Positions 18,273-28,055 of a stretch of 64,000 nt of DNA are shown in pieces. Each line of letters starts with the position of its first letter. The first letter of the stretch is position 1. Made by a program: the position numbers and the translations under genes. A model generated the notes under the pieces. It searched no databases. It worked only from the letters and a program-made list of their open reading frames with translations, and was not told where the DNA came from. Source of the stretch: Halocatena salina (GTDB taxonomy: Archaea > Halobacteriota > Halobacteria > Halobacteriales > Haloarculaceae); the NCBI RefSeq assembly GCF_023115355.1, contig NZ_CP096019.1, forward strand, positions 2,108,001-2,172,000, read 5' to 3'.

Positions 18273-19436
18273 ATGCAAGAACTCGTCAACGACGCGCTCG
18301 AACACGCCGAAGACGAACAACGCAAAGCAGCTAACGCGGACAACATCGACGAGTTTGGCGATCCTCGTATTGTGGTCGTCGGTGCTGGCGGTGCTGGCAA
18401 CAACACCGTCAACCGGCTTTACAACATCGGCGTTGACGGCGCTGACACGGTTGCGATCAACACGGACAAACAACATCTCCAGATGATCGAAGCCGACACG
18501 AAAGTACTCGTCGGGAAGACGCTGACCCAAGGTCTCGGTGCTGGCGGTGATCCCTCAATGGGAGAGCGGGCGACCGAGATGGCACGGGGAACGATCAAAG
18601 ACGTGCTTTCGGGTGCCGATCTCGTGTTCGTTACGGCTGGCATGGGCGGCGGAACGGGAACGGGTGCTGCACCCGTCATTTCAAAAATCGCAAAAGAACT
18701 TGGAGCGATCGTCGTCGGCATGGTTTCGACCCCGTTCAACGTCGAGCGGGCGCGAACCGTGAAAGCCGAAGAAGGACTCGAACAACTCCGCAACGAGGCG
18801 GATTCGATCATCGTTTTAGACAACAATCGATTGCTCGATTACGTTCCGAACCTTCCGATCGGCAAGGCATTTTCCGTAATGGATCAGATCATCGCCGAGA
18901 CGGTCAAGGGGATCTCAGAGACGATCACCCAACCGTCGCTCATCAACCTCGATTACGCGGACATGACCGCCATCATGGGACAAGGGGGCGTTGCGGTCAT
19001 GCTCGTTGGAGAAACACAAGACAAGAACAAAACCGAAGAGGTCGTTCGAGACGCGATGAGCCATCCTCTTCTCGATGTCGATTACCGGGGAGCGACGGGA
19101 GGATTGGTCCACATCACTGGCGGTCCCGATCTCACGCTCAAAGAGGCCGAAGGGATTGCCCAACGGATCACCGAGCGACTCGAGGCCGATGCAAACGTCA
19201 TTTGGGGCGCACGAATCCAACAGGAGTACAAGGGCAAAGTTCGCGTAATGGCGATCATGACGGGCGTACAGAGCGCACAAATTCTCGGCCCGACGACTCA
19301 AAAGCAGGCAGACGCTTCTCGCCGTGCAGCACTTGATCGGGTAGACACCGAGTCGGAAGCTAACTACGGTAGTGCCCAGTCCGATGGCGGACAGGATTCT
19401 GTTGAAACTAACAACGGTCTCGACGTTATTAGATAA
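18273..19436 (+). CDS. ftsZ1: Cell division protein FtsZ1
   Basis: A 387-residue tubulin-family GTPase. [18 protein letters not shown] starts the nucleotide-binding domain, [12 protein letters not shown] is the tubulin signature, and [10 protein letters not shown] is the T7 loop. The C-tail is short and ends in a disordered Asp/Ser-rich stretch. It begins 2 bp after cdrS, so they share an mRNA. It is distinct from ftsZ2 at 11552; haloarchaea need both, FtsZ1 as scaffold and FtsZ2 for constriction. Confidence 0.96.
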   Translation: MQELVNDALEHAEDEQRKAANADNIDEFGDPRIVVVGAGGAGNNTVNRLYNIGVDGADTVAINTDKQHLQMIEADTKVLVGKTLTQGLGAGGDPSMGERATEMARGTIKDVLSGADLVFVTAGMGGGTGTGAAPVISKIAKELGAIVVGMVSTPFNVERARTVKAEEGLEQLRNEADSIIVLDNNRLLDYVPNLPIGKAFSVMDQIIAETVKGISETITQPSLINLDYADMTAIMGQGGVAVMLVGETQDKNKTEEVVRDAMSHPLLDVDYRGATGGLVHITGGPDLTLKEAEGIAQRITERLEADANVIWGARIQQEYKGKVRVMAIMTGVQSAQILGPTTQKQADASRRAALDRVDTESEANYGSAQSDGGQDSVETNNGLDVIR

Positions 19437-19561
19437 ATGATGGAGTAATGGTCGGTGAGGCCACCGTTTGCGACATTAATTTTCATTATATGCTAGATAT
19501 ATACTATACCTATCCAAGTATCATGGTATGTTATGAATCGCTTCGTCCCACCGGTGTGATT

Positions 19562-20551
19562 TCAGGCTGCGTGGATCGATTCGACGAGTTGGCATTTTCG
19601 GCAGAGGCGGTTAGTCGTCGCCGCGCCACACCGTTCGCAGTCGGTGGTGTCGGGTAAGGAGTCCTGCCGATACTGTTCAGCAGCGATCTCGGCGAGGTCT
19701 TCGTAGCCAGCCATAATGGAGTGGCGCGTGCCCGGATGGTTCTCTTCGAGTTCGAGCAAGAGCTGTTGTATCTCGCCGCGATACGCCTCGCTCGCGTGGG
19801 GACATTCGGCCATGTGAACGGGGAGATCCTCAAGGTGTGCGAACAGCGCGATCTCTTTTTCGGGAACGTCTCGGAGTGGTTTCGCGCGGGGGACGAACGT
19901 CTCGTTTTCGGTGCGTGGTTGCCGGTCGTCGCCGCTGGTCTCCTCGAACGGCCCGAGGCTGGCATCGAAGTGTTTTGCGATCTGTGTGACATCGCCCTCA
20001 AGAACGTTCATGAGCGCGGTTTGGGCTTCGTCGTCGAGGTTGTGACCCGTGAGAAGTTTATCCGCCCCGTACTCTTTGGCGTACCGAGTGAGGATATCCC
20101 GACGGAACACACCACAGTACGCACAGGGAGCCATGTTTTCCGGATCCGTTTCGGCCACCTCGTCCATCCTGAGATCGAATTCCTCCTCGTAGGCGACGAT
20201 TTCGTGGCGGATCTCCATGTTTTCGGTCAGTTCGATACACGCATCGACCGACGCGTCCCGGTATCCCTCGATTCCTTCATGGATCGTGAGCGCGAGGAGT
20301 TCGATCCGTGGATCGTTGGCGAACGTCTCATAAAGTAGGCGTGTAAGAACGACACTGTCTTTCCCGCCGGAGAGACCGATCACCCACGTCTCGGGATCCT
20401 CGGGTGTCGCCTCCGAGCTAACGAGCGCATCCTCTCGAATCCGTCGTCTGACGCGCTTTTCGACCGAGCGAATGAAATGGTCCTCACAGAGATGCAGCCC
20501 GGAGTACTCGGCGTGTAGGACCGCCGGCTCCCCGCATTTATCGCACTCCAT
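19562..20551 (-). CDS. ncsA: tRNA 2-thiolation adenylase NcsA (TtuA/Ctu1 family)
   Basis: A 329-residue protein. An N-terminal zinc finger (CDKCGEPAV, CEDHF) leads into the PP-loop GLSGGKDSVVL at about residues 58-68, then APCAYCGVFRRD with the catalytic and cluster cysteines, GHNLDDEAQT, and a C-terminal zinc finger (CERCGAAT, CRKC). It adenylates U34 of Lys, Glu and Gln tRNAs for 2-thiolation with a ubiquitin-like SAMP as sulphur carrier. All catalytic cysteines are present. Confidence 0.93.
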   Translation of the reverse strand: MECDKCGEPAVLHAEYSGLHLCEDHFIRSVEKRVRRRIREDALVSSEATPEDPETWVIGLSGGKDSVVLTRLLYETFANDPRIELLALTIHEGIEGYRDASVDACIELTENMEIRHEIVAYEEEFDLRMDEVAETDPENMAPCAYCGVFRRDILTRYAKEYGADKLLTGHNLDDEAQTALMNVLEGDVTQIAKHFDASLGPFEETSGDDRQPRTENETFVPRAKPLRDVPEKEIALFAHLEDLPVHMAECPHASEAYRGEIQQLLLELEENHPGTRHSIMAGYEDLAEIAAEQYRQDSLPDTTDCERCGAATTNRLCRKCQLVESIHAA

Positions 20552-20612
20552 ACGCGGACTTACGGACTTGGGAAAATAACGCTGTTGTGACTAGCCTTCC
20601 GAACGCTGGATA

Positions 20613-21572
20613 TTAGCGCAGTCGGTCCGCTCGGTCGTTCGTGAACTGCGCCAGCTCGGATCGGGTCGGTAGCCCTTCGATGTCACCGGTAACGGTGGTC
20701 GCAAGCGCGCCAACCGCGGTGGCGCGATCGGTCGCACGATGGGGAGATAACCCATCGAGCCGTCCGGAGAGATAGCCTGCGGCGAACCCATCGCCAGCAC
20801 CGATGGGATCGACGACGCGGTCGACTTCGTAGGCACCGACCCGTTGGGCGACGGAATCCGACGCGACGAACGCCCCATCGGCACCGAGCTTGACGATCAC
20901 TTCCGTTGCTCCCAGTGCACGGAACTCCTCGGCGATGGTTTCTGGGTCTTCGGTGTCGAGCAACACCTCACCCTCTTCGATACCGGGCAGAACGACATCA
21001 CACTCCTCGATTAGTGGGAGAAGCGTTTCACGCATTTCCGCTGGATCCCAGAGTTTGAATCGGAGGTTCGGATCGAAGGAGACGGTCAGATCGTGCTGGT
21101 TGGCTCGGTGAATGGCATCTTGGATGAGCTTCTGACAGGAGTCACTCAACGCTGGTGTGATCCCCGTCAAATGGAGGTATTTCGCGTCGGCGAGGGCGTC
21201 ATCCGGTAAGTCGTCCGGCGTCATCCGACTCGCCGCAGAGTCATCCCGGTAGTAGAAGACACCGCTTTCGCCCAGTTCACGGCGTTCTTTGAACATGATT
21301 CCGGTGGGAGCTTTCGAATCGAACGTGACGTACTGGGTGTCGACGCCTGCGCCCCGGATCGTATCACGGACGTACTGCCCGTGGGGGTCCGCTCCGAGTC
21401 GACTCACCCATGCCGCCTGATGCTCTAAGCGCGCGAGTCCGATCGCCACGTTGCTTTCGGCCCCTCCGATCCGCTTTCTGAAATCCATGGTGTGGCGCAA
21501 CGGGCCGGATTCGTGTGGATTCAACAACACCATCGTCTCCCCGAGCGTAAGTACGTCTGTCTGGGTCTCCAT
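20613..21572 (-). CDS. kdgK: 2-keto-3-deoxygluconate kinase
   Basis: A 319-residue PfkB-family sugar kinase. The family start LTLGETMVLLNP, the substrate-lid region RIGGAESNVAIGLARL, and the catalytic end VVDPIGAGDGFAAGYLSGRL (Asp base in GAGD) are present. It phosphorylates 2-keto-3-deoxygluconate in the semi-phosphorylated Entner-Doudoroff route used by haloarchaea. It is divergent from trmB, a sugar-metabolism regulator, and a TrmB-type site lies in its promoter. Confidence 0.92.
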   Translation of the reverse strand: METQTDVLTLGETMVLLNPHESGPLRHTMDFRKRIGGAESNVAIGLARLEHQAAWVSRLGADPHGQYVRDTIRGAGVDTQYVTFDSKAPTGIMFKERRELGESGVFYYRDDSAASRMTPDDLPDDALADAKYLHLTGITPALSDSCQKLIQDAIHRANQHDLTVSFDPNLRFKLWDPAEMRETLLPLIEECDVVLPGIEEGEVLLDTEDPETIAEEFRALGATEVIVKLGADGAFVASDSVAQRVGAYEVDRVVDPIGAGDGFAAGYLSGRLDGLSPHRATDRATAVGALATTVTGDIEGLPTRSELAQFTNDRADRLR

Positions 21573-21600
21573 CGTGTGTCAGTCCGTTCTCGGAAGATAC

Positions 21601-21616
21601 CACTCATACAACAGTA
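21601..21616 (-). promoter_or_regulatory. TrmB-type operator upstream of kdgK
   Basis: On the minus strand the sequence is TACT-GTTGTAT-GAGTG, close to the published haloarchaeal TrmB motif TACT-N7/8-GAGTA. It is 29-44 bp before the kdgK start and overlaps its TATA region. This suggests glucose-responsive control of kdgK. Confidence 0.6.
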
Positions 21617-21737
21617 AATACTTTCGTTTCGTTCGGCCACTGACCACGGAACGATTCGATATCCACCAGTAGAGTAATGTTTCTACCAACGAACGGTGTG
21701 ATAGGCTCGGTGGGCCGACACAATTGATTTCCGAATT

Positions 21738-21763
21738 ATGATGAATTACTTCATCATTCAGTA
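21738..21763 (+). promoter_or_regulatory. Palindrome and TrmB-like site upstream of trmB
   Basis: ATGATGAA-TTAC-TTCATCAT is a perfect palindrome (21738-21757). Overlapping it is TACT-N8-CAGTA (21747-21763), which differs by one base from the TrmB consensus. It lies 34-59 bp before the trmB start, which suits autoregulation. Confidence 0.55.
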
Positions 21764-21796
21764 AATATTTTATTCGTTGATCGAAAATAGCCGGTA

Positions 21797-22846
21797 ATGG
21801 ATTCGGACGATCTTCGGCACCGGATGGAGCGCGTCGGTGACCGATTTGATTTCGGGGAATACGAGATCGAGGCGTATCTGGCGGTGCTTGACCACGGTGA
21901 ACTGACGGCGAGTGAAATCGCTGAGCACACCTCTATCCCTCAGCCTCGGGTGTACGATACGGTGCGAAAATTGAGCGACCGGGGGATGGTCGAACTGCGC
22001 GAATCCCGACCGATGCGGGTCGTGGCGCTCGATCCCGACGAAGTCTTTCCGACGATTCAAGCTTCGCTTGAGGAGATGGTTGATGGGTTGGCCGACCGCT
22101 ACACCACGCCGTCGCGTGAGACTGAAGCGGTATCACTGGTAAAGTCCCGCCCGAGTATCCTTCGGTATTTAGAGACGGTGATCGAAAGCGCGGAGTACGA
22201 ACTCGTGCTCTCGCTCACGCCGGAGCTGTTGTCCCGGTATGAAGATCTGTTGTCGGAGGTGTGTGAGACGGGTGTCGCCGTCGAACTGCTCGTGACGCCT
22301 GCGGCCTCGGCACCATCGCCTGAGGAGTACGATTACACGCAGGTTTCGACGAGTGCACGGGCGCGACGGGGGATAACGACGCCGGTAATGGCCGTCGCAG
22401 ACGGGACGCGATCGGTGTACGCCACCCAAAGCGCGCTCACGAGCGACACCGAGCATTACGGCGTCATCTTCAACCGGTCGGCGCTGGGCTTTCTCGTCAC
22501 TGGCTTTTACAACACGGTGTTGTGGACGACGGCCACACCCCTCACTGAGGACGGTCACGAACGACCGTTTCCCCGTCGATACGCGTCCATTCGCCGCTGT
22601 CTGAAGGATCTCAGCGATCTCGACCGGGAGTTTTACGCCCACGTCGAGGGTCGAGACGTCAAAACCGGCGACAGTCGGACCGTACACGGTACCATCGCCG
22701 ACGTTGCCGTCGAACCAACCGGTGAGGTCGCTACACTCACACTCGACGCCGACGACGGTTCGGTTACGGTGGGTGGGCGAGTCGCCGCGCTCGAAGACAT
22801 CGAAGCCCACGAGATTCACATCGACACCAAACCGATCACGCGATAA
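21797..22846 (+). CDS. trmB: TrmB-family sugar-responsive transcription regulator
   Basis: A 349-residue protein. Residues about 15-80 are a winged helix (EIEAYLAVLDHGELTASEIA, then IPQPRVYDTVRKLSDRGMVE), the TrmB DNA-binding signature. The middle is a PLD-like TrmB domain (VIESAEYELVLSLTPELL) and the C-terminal 100 residues are the sugar-binding beta domain. In Halobacterium, TrmB switches glycolytic and gluconeogenic genes. Position head-to-head with kdgK and the two operator-like sites support that role here. Confidence 0.9.
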   Translation: MDSDDLRHRMERVGDRFDFGEYEIEAYLAVLDHGELTASEIAEHTSIPQPRVYDTVRKLSDRGMVELRESRPMRVVALDPDEVFPTIQASLEEMVDGLADRYTTPSRETEAVSLVKSRPSILRYLETVIESAEYELVLSLTPELLSRYEDLLSEVCETGVAVELLVTPAASAPSPEEYDYTQVSTSARARRGITTPVMAVADGTRSVYATQSALTSDTEHYGVIFNRSALGFLVTGFYNTVLWTTATPLTEDGHERPFPRRYASIRRCLKDLSDLDREFYAHVEGRDVKTGDSRTVHGTIADVAVEPTGEVATLTLDADDGSVTVGGRVAALEDIEAHEIHIDTKPITR

Positions 22847-22910
22847 AACCGTCTCCGCAGGGTACACCGAGGCCCACGATGATTTACGTGCGCCAGCCGA
22901 GGAATCCACC

Positions 22911-24134
22911 ATGAATCGCTACAACAGCCTCTACCGGCTGTACGACGAGTTCGACACCGCAACGCTTCGAGAGTACCAGACGCTCGTGGATCTCTTTCCA
23001 GCGCTCGGATCGCGTGTCGCGTTGGAACTCTGGCAGGAAATCAGCGACGAACTCGACCAAAATCGCAGGGCAATCCGCCGAGCGTTTCCAGCCGGCGAGA
23101 CGTTCGCCGACATCGCTGCCCATGCCTCGCGGGATGAGGCGTTTACGGCGTTGGATCTCAACACCAAGTACGGCCAGGCAGTGAACGTCCTGGTGTTGGA
23201 CGTTGACGAGACGCTCCGGTCGGCGGGTCGTACTGACAACGAGATCCCCCGCGAAACGCTGTATCTGCTCACCCAACTTCAAGAGGAGGGGATTCCGGTC
23301 GTCATCTGTACCGGTCAGACCCTAGAGAACGTTAAGGGGTTCATCACCCAGGGATTGGGCAATGAGACCGTCCATTCCGGGCGATTGAGCGTTGTTTACG
23401 AGGCGGGTAACGGTGTGTTCACTCCCGGGTACGGGGAAGACACGAAGACGCTGCTGTATGAGGGATTGGACGAAGAGATCAGAGCCGTGTTCGACGGCGT
23501 GCGATCGGGAGCGCTTTCGGACGCGCCCGAGCCGATCAAGCGCGGCTGTCACCTCCAAGGCAACGAGTTCAACATCACGCTCAAGCCGAATTTTCAGACG
23601 GGGAGCGACCGAGCGGTGTCGGTGATCGACGATGCGTTGTGTCACCTCCTCGATCTGCTCGCTGAGACCGTCGACAGCGTCGACGAGAAGATGACACGTG
23701 CGTACTACGCGGCCCGTGATCCCGAAATCCGGGGAGTGCTCGAACGCCATGGCGGTGTTCCTGAGGTCGATCCCTCGACCCTCCCCGAAACGGCCGAATC
23801 GATCTTCGAGCGGATCGACATCGCCTATTACAAGGGTGACGCCGCCGAAATGGGGAGCCTAGAGTTAGACAAACCGGCTGGTGTTCGAACGGCGTTCGAC
23901 GTGCTCGGTCTCGATGATCCGTTCGCGCTCGTGATGGGGGATTCGAAAAGCGATCTCCGCGTCATGGAGTGGGTCGAAGCCAACGACTGTGGGATCGCTG
24001 CCGCGCCGGACCACGCCTCTCGCGTCGTCTCCGAGCATGTTCTTAGCACGGACGAACTCGTGTTCGAGCGCAACGACAGCGCCTCCATGTTGCGGATCGT
24101 CTACGCTCTCAACCGGATCGCAGGGATCGATTAA
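22911..24134 (+). CDS. HAD-superfamily hydrolase
   Basis: A 407-residue protein. After about 95 helical residues comes HAD motif I, VLVLDVDETLRS (nucleophile and acid Asp), motif II VVICTGQTLENV, and motif IV VMGDSKSDLRVMEWVEA near residue 340; a Cof-type cap lies between. It is probably a phosphatase, possibly of a sugar phosphate, given the neighbouring trmB and kdgK. The start at 22911 is favoured by MNRYNSLYRLYDEFDT; the frame upstream overlaps trmB. Its end overlaps the convergent VOC gene by 4 bp. Confidence 0.8.
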   Translation: MNRYNSLYRLYDEFDTATLREYQTLVDLFPALGSRVALELWQEISDELDQNRRAIRRAFPAGETFADIAAHASRDEAFTALDLNTKYGQAVNVLVLDVDETLRSAGRTDNEIPRETLYLLTQLQEEGIPVVICTGQTLENVKGFITQGLGNETVHSGRLSVVYEAGNGVFTPGYGEDTKTLLYEGLDEEIRAVFDGVRSGALSDAPEPIKRGCHLQGNEFNITLKPNFQTGSDRAVSVIDDALCHLLDLLAETVDSVDEKMTRAYYAARDPEIRGVLERHGGVPEVDPSTLPETAESIFERIDIAYYKGDAAEMGSLELDKPAGVRTAFDVLGLDDPFALVMGDSKSDLRVMEWVEANDCGIAAAPDHASRVVSEHVLSTDELVFERNDSASMLRIVYALNRIAGID

Positions 24135-24883
24135 GGTTCTAAGATCTCGATCTCGTGGCTGTCGTTCGTTTTCGTGAACGCGTACCGGTTGTCACAGCTT
24201 TCGGGATCGCGGTAGTTCTCGGCGTGGCGTTCCATGAGTGTCTTCCAATCGTCCTGAAGATCGTCCGCGCGGACGGCAAGATGGCCCCACGCATCGCCCA
24301 ACTCGTAGCTGCTCCCGTCGTAGTTGTACGTGAGTTCCACCGACATCGCTTGTTCGGCAGCGTCTGGCTTCATGAAATACAGCGCGAAATCCTCGTTCTC
24401 CGAGCGACGAACCAGATCGTAATCGAGCTTTCGTGAATACCACCCGATCGCGGCGTCAGCGTCCTCGACGCGCACCATCGTGTGATCCAATCCCCAGCGA
24501 GCGCCCTGCTCGCGCTCGACGATCTCGATCTCGTGGCCGTCGGGATCTTTCACGAACGCGTACTGCCCGCCACAGGAGTCGGGATCTCGATAGTCTTCGA
24601 CGCCTTCGTCCATCAACTGCTCGTAGGCGTCGTACACGTCGTCGACGCGCACCGCAATGTGGCCCCACGCATCCCCCATCTCATACGTTCGGTCGTCGTG
24701 GTTGTACGTGAGTTCTAGCTTCGCCTCCTCCTCGTGGCGGTCGGGCGGCGCGAGATACACGTTGGTGAACGTATCGGCCTCCCACCGGCCCGTTTCCTCG
24801 TATCCGAGATGAGTGTTGTACCAATCGAGGGAGGTGTCTAGATCTTCGACGCGCATCATCACGTGATCGAGTACGCCGGTCAT
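24131..24883 (-). CDS. Duplicated VOC/glyoxalase I-like protein
   Basis: A 250-residue protein made of two glyoxalase folds in tandem: residues 1-120 (LDHVMMRVEDLDTSLDWYNT to DPDGHEIEIVE) and 130-250 (LDHTMVRVEDADAAIGWYSR to NDSHEIEILE). Each has the His and Glu metal ligands of lactoylglutathione lyase. It may remove methylglyoxal, using a thiol cofactor other than glutathione, since haloarchaea use gamma-glutamylcysteine. The duplicated form could be a fused active dimer. The start was placed at MTGVLDHVMM. Confidence 0.82.
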   Translation of the reverse strand: MTGVLDHVMMRVEDLDTSLDWYNTHLGYEETGRWEADTFTNVYLAPPDRHEEEAKLELTYNHDDRTYEMGDAWGHIAVRVDDVYDAYEQLMDEGVEDYRDPDSCGGQYAFVKDPDGHEIEIVEREQGARWGLDHTMVRVEDADAAIGWYSRKLDYDLVRRSENEDFALYFMKPDAAEQAMSVELTYNYDGSSYELGDAWGHLAVRADDLQDDWKTLMERHAENYRDPESCDNRYAFTKTNDSHEIEILEP

Positions 24884-25126
24884 ACCAGCAGGTATTGGCG
24901 GCAAGAATAAAAAGCGTTGTAAAGTCTGAAGCTGACTTCATACGCTCTCGAACGGGAACCGATGACGGAGCGTTCTGCCAGCCCATCGATTGGTCGACAT
25001 CGGATCAGGACTGTTCGAGTCGTTCCGATGGGAATTACCGTCTCTGTAGGACGGACCGATGACAGTGATTTTACCGACTATAATCCATAAAACATAACAT
25101 TATGGGAATGAGATCGCCGGACACTG

Positions 25127-26581
25127 ATGGCTGATAGATCAGCAATGGACGATCAAGCTGGAAGCGATCCTGACGGGACTCAACAGACCGGCTGGCTGGC
25201 GAGCTACTTCGGGTTCGATAAGCACGGCACGACGCTCACACGGGAGCTTTTGGCCGGACTCACGACGTTTCTGACGATGTCGTACGTCGTGGTCGTGAAT
25301 CCGGCTGTGTTAGCGGGAGAGTCGGGCGAGAAGCCCGGCATCGTCCTCAACGGCTACACACCGGGCGAGGTCCGCCAGATGCTAGCTGTAGTCACGATTC
25401 TCGTGGCCGCGATAGCCATCCTCGTGATGGCGTTCTATGCGAACAGACCGTTCGCCCAAGCCCCTGGATTGGGACTCAACGCCTTTTTCGCCTACACGGT
25501 GGTCGGTGCCATGGGTGTCCCTTGGGAAACAGCGTTGGCTGCCGTCGTGACGGAGGGCGTTCTGTTCATCCTGTTAACGCTCGTCGGTGCTCGAAAGTAC
25601 ATCGTTCGATTGTTCCCTACTCCGGTAAAGTTCTCCGTCGGGACAGGTATCGGTCTCTTTTTGGCGGTCATTGGGTTGCAGGAGATGCACGTGGTGGTTG
25701 ACGATTCCGCAACCCTCGTCACTCTCGGTAACATCGCGTCCGATCCGATCGCACTCCTGTCGGTACTTGGACTAGTCTTCACTCTTATGTTGCATGTGAG
25801 ACGAGTCAAAGGAGCCATCATCATCGGGATCCTCACGACGACCTTCGCGGGCTATGGCGCTGAAATGGTTGGACTCGTCGGATCGGGTACCCTCACGCCA
25901 AAAATCCCCAACCCGACGTACGATATCACGCCGCTTTTGGGCGCGTTCGTCGATGGGTTCGGGAACGTGGATGCCTTCGCGTTCTCGTTGATCGTGTTCA
26001 CGTTCTTCTTCGTGGATTTTTTCGACACGGCTGGGACGATCACCGGCGTCTCACAGATGGCCGGCTTCCTTGATGAGGACGGGAACCTGCCGGATATCGA
26101 CAAGCCGTTGATGGCCGACGCGGTCGGAACGACGGTCGGAGGTATGCTCGGTTCCTCGACGGTGACGACGTACATCGAGTCCGCGACGGGCGTTCAGGAA
26201 GGCGGTCGAACGGGACTCACGGCACTCGTCGTCGGTGTGCTGTTGTTGGTCTCGCTAGCGATCGTCCCCTTGGCGGCGGCAATACCGCTGTACGCCTCCC
26301 ACATCGCGCTGGTGGTGGTCGCGCTGATGTTGCTTCGGAACGTGACCGCGATCAACTGGGATCAACTATCACACTCCGTCCCGGCCGGAATGTCCATCAT
26401 CATCATGCCGCTAACGTACTCGATCGCCTATGGCATCGCAGCGGCGATCATCATCTATCCCGCAATGAAAGTGGCAGAAGGCCAATGGAGAGACGTTCAC
26501 GCGGGGCAGTGGGCGCTCGCCGCCGTGTTCGTCGTCTACTTCGCCGTCCGGACGAGTGGTGTACTGCAAACGGTCGTGTAA
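25127..26581 (+). CDS. NCS2-family purine permease (AzgA/PbuG-like)
   Basis: A 484-residue membrane protein with about 12 hydrophobic segments. Signature blocks are TRELLAGLTTFLTMSYVVVV, QAPGLGLNAFFAYTVVG, FDTAGTITGVSQ and LGSSTVTTYIESATGVQEGG, all diagnostic of the AzgA-like adenine/guanine/hypoxanthine transporters (proton-coupled). No nucleobase catabolism genes are adjacent, so uptake specificity is inferred from family. An internal ATG at 25145 is an alternative start. Confidence 0.9.
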   Translation: MADRSAMDDQAGSDPDGTQQTGWLASYFGFDKHGTTLTRELLAGLTTFLTMSYVVVVNPAVLAGESGEKPGIVLNGYTPGEVRQMLAVVTILVAAIAILVMAFYANRPFAQAPGLGLNAFFAYTVVGAMGVPWETALAAVVTEGVLFILLTLVGARKYIVRLFPTPVKFSVGTGIGLFLAVIGLQEMHVVVDDSATLVTLGNIASDPIALLSVLGLVFTLMLHVRRVKGAIIIGILTTTFAGYGAEMVGLVGSGTLTPKIPNPTYDITPLLGAFVDGFGNVDAFAFSLIVFTFFFVDFFDTAGTITGVSQMAGFLDEDGNLPDIDKPLMADAVGTTVGGMLGSSTVTTYIESATGVQEGGRTGLTALVVGVLLLVSLAIVPLAAAIPLYASHIALVVVALMLLRNVTAINWDQLSHSVPAGMSIIIMPLTYSIAYGIAAAIIIYPAMKVAEGQWRDVHAGQWALAAVFVVYFAVRTSGVLQTVV

Positions 26582-26709
26582 GCACGCCAACCGCGCTCTC
26601 CAGCGATTCCATCGCTATATAATCCTATTTACTCCATTCAGATATCGATAGGAAAGTTACTTATACGTCATGTTAATTTTCATGACGTTGGAGTTGGTTA
26701 TCGCTATCA

Positions 26710-27618
26710 ATGCCTGCAACCGTGTACGCTATTGCTGGTGGGAAGGGGGGTGTCGGAAAGACGACGACTGCAGTTAATCTCGGTGCAACACTTCGAGCGA
26801 CCGGTCGAGTCGTCGGACTTATCGATGCCGATCTTGCGATGTCCGACTTACAGGGACTCTTGGGTTTCTCCCACGAACCAACCGTCCACGAAGTGCTCGC
26901 GGATACGGCATCGATCGCGGAATCGTGTATCAAGCACGTGGTGAACGATGATGGTTCCGGCCGTCTCGATATCTATCCCGGCTCCCCGTCCCTTGAGGAC
27001 TATGGGAACGCGGATCCGGACCGGCTCGAAGACGTGGTCAAGTCTCTGGCTCCGGATTACGATTCGCTCATCCTCGATACGGGTACCGGACTCACTCGGG
27101 ACACAGCGATTCCGTTGAAGCTCGCCGATCAAACCATCGTCGTTACGACACCTACTGAAGTCGCCGTTGTCGACGCCCGGAAGACGATCCGCTTTGCAAA
27201 CCGACTCGGTGGCACGATCAAAGGAGCAGTCGTTTCCCGGACTTGCAACGGTCTCACTGATGGAGAGGTAACAAATAGAATGAACGTATCGCAGATGACG
27301 ACGATCCCCCCATTCGACGCCTTTCCGCGGGACGTTTTGCGGGCGTATCGCCAGTTAGCCGTTCGACTTCTCGATGGCACGGACACAACAGATCGCGTTC
27401 AGAACTGCCCTGCGATGGTTCTCACGCCGGTTGTCCTCACCGAGACCGAAGTCGACGCTGGCGGAGTCGGTGGAACCGCCGGACGGACTCGTGCTCCCCA
27501 CCCACCGGAGGAGTCCACCGATGCGGATCAGTCACCAGACACCGATGACACGCTGGACGACACCGAAGAGACTGCATCGGACGACGTTCCGGGATGGTTT
27601 ACGGGAATGGTGAAGTGA
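26710..27618 (+). CDS. MinD/ParA-family ATPase
   Basis: A 302-residue protein. The deviant Walker A GGKGGVGKTTTAVNL at the N-terminus, IDADLAMSDLQGLL, DSLILDTGTGL (Walker B region) and VTTPTEVAVVDARKT define a MinD-type switch ATPase. Unlike bacterial MinD, the C-terminus is a long acidic Thr/Asp tail with no obvious amphipathic membrane-targeting helix. Haloarchaea have several MinD paralogues that position surface structures rather than the Z-ring; which one this is cannot be told. It is monocistronic and converges with the TIGR04206 gene, 11 bp away. Confidence 0.88.
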   Translation: MPATVYAIAGGKGGVGKTTTAVNLGATLRATGRVVGLIDADLAMSDLQGLLGFSHEPTVHEVLADTASIAESCIKHVVNDDGSGRLDIYPGSPSLEDYGNADPDRLEDVVKSLAPDYDSLILDTGTGLTRDTAIPLKLADQTIVVTTPTEVAVVDARKTIRFANRLGGTIKGAVVSRTCNGLTDGEVTNRMNVSQMTTIPPFDAFPRDVLRAYRQLAVRLLDGTDTTDRVQNCPAMVLTPVVLTETEVDAGGVGGTAGRTRAPHPPEESTDADQSPDTDDTLDDTEETASDDVPGWFTGMVK

Positions 27619-27629
27619 ACATTCAGCGA

Positions 27630-28055
27630 TCAACTGGGTGAACTCACGAGCGGCCAGTACACCCACCACGCCACGACGACCATGAGCACGACGCCCACGG
27701 GCAGCGCCAGATACCCCATTCGACGGGTGCCCCCCGCGAGCAGCGGAAGTTGGCTCACAGCTGTCACGACCAACAGCCCGGTGGTCAACCGGACGTCCTC
27801 GATTCCGAATACGCCCCCGACGGCGCTCACGAGCGCCCCCGCATACAGCACCACGCCGATCGGCCACGCACGGAGGAACGGCGCGACCTGTCCGCCTGTG
27901 AACCGTAGATACTCGTGAACCAAAACCAGATGTCCGGACTCCACCCCGACCAACCCGAACGGGAACACGAGCGTCACACTCTGTGGAGCCGTGATCACTG
28001 TCCACGGGAGCACTCCCAGCACCACAACGACCATCACCCGCTGTCGCGGGTTCAT
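27630..28055 (-). CDS. Haloarchaeal membrane protein, TIGR04206 family
   Basis: A 141-residue protein with four hydrophobic segments and little else. The start MNPRQRVMVVVVLGVLPWTV and the VFPFGLV block match a haloarchaea-only family (TIGR04206) without known function. Its start codon overlaps the end of drg by 4 bp, which suggests coupled expression with the ribosome-associated GTPase. Confidence 0.75.
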   Translation of the reverse strand: MNPRQRVMVVVVLGVLPWTVITAPQSVTLVFPFGLVGVESGHLVLVHEYLRFTGGQVAPFLRAWPIGVVLYAGALVSAVGGVFGIEDVRLTTGLLVVTAVSQLPLLAGGTRRMGYLALPVGVVLMVVVAWWVYWPLVSSPS

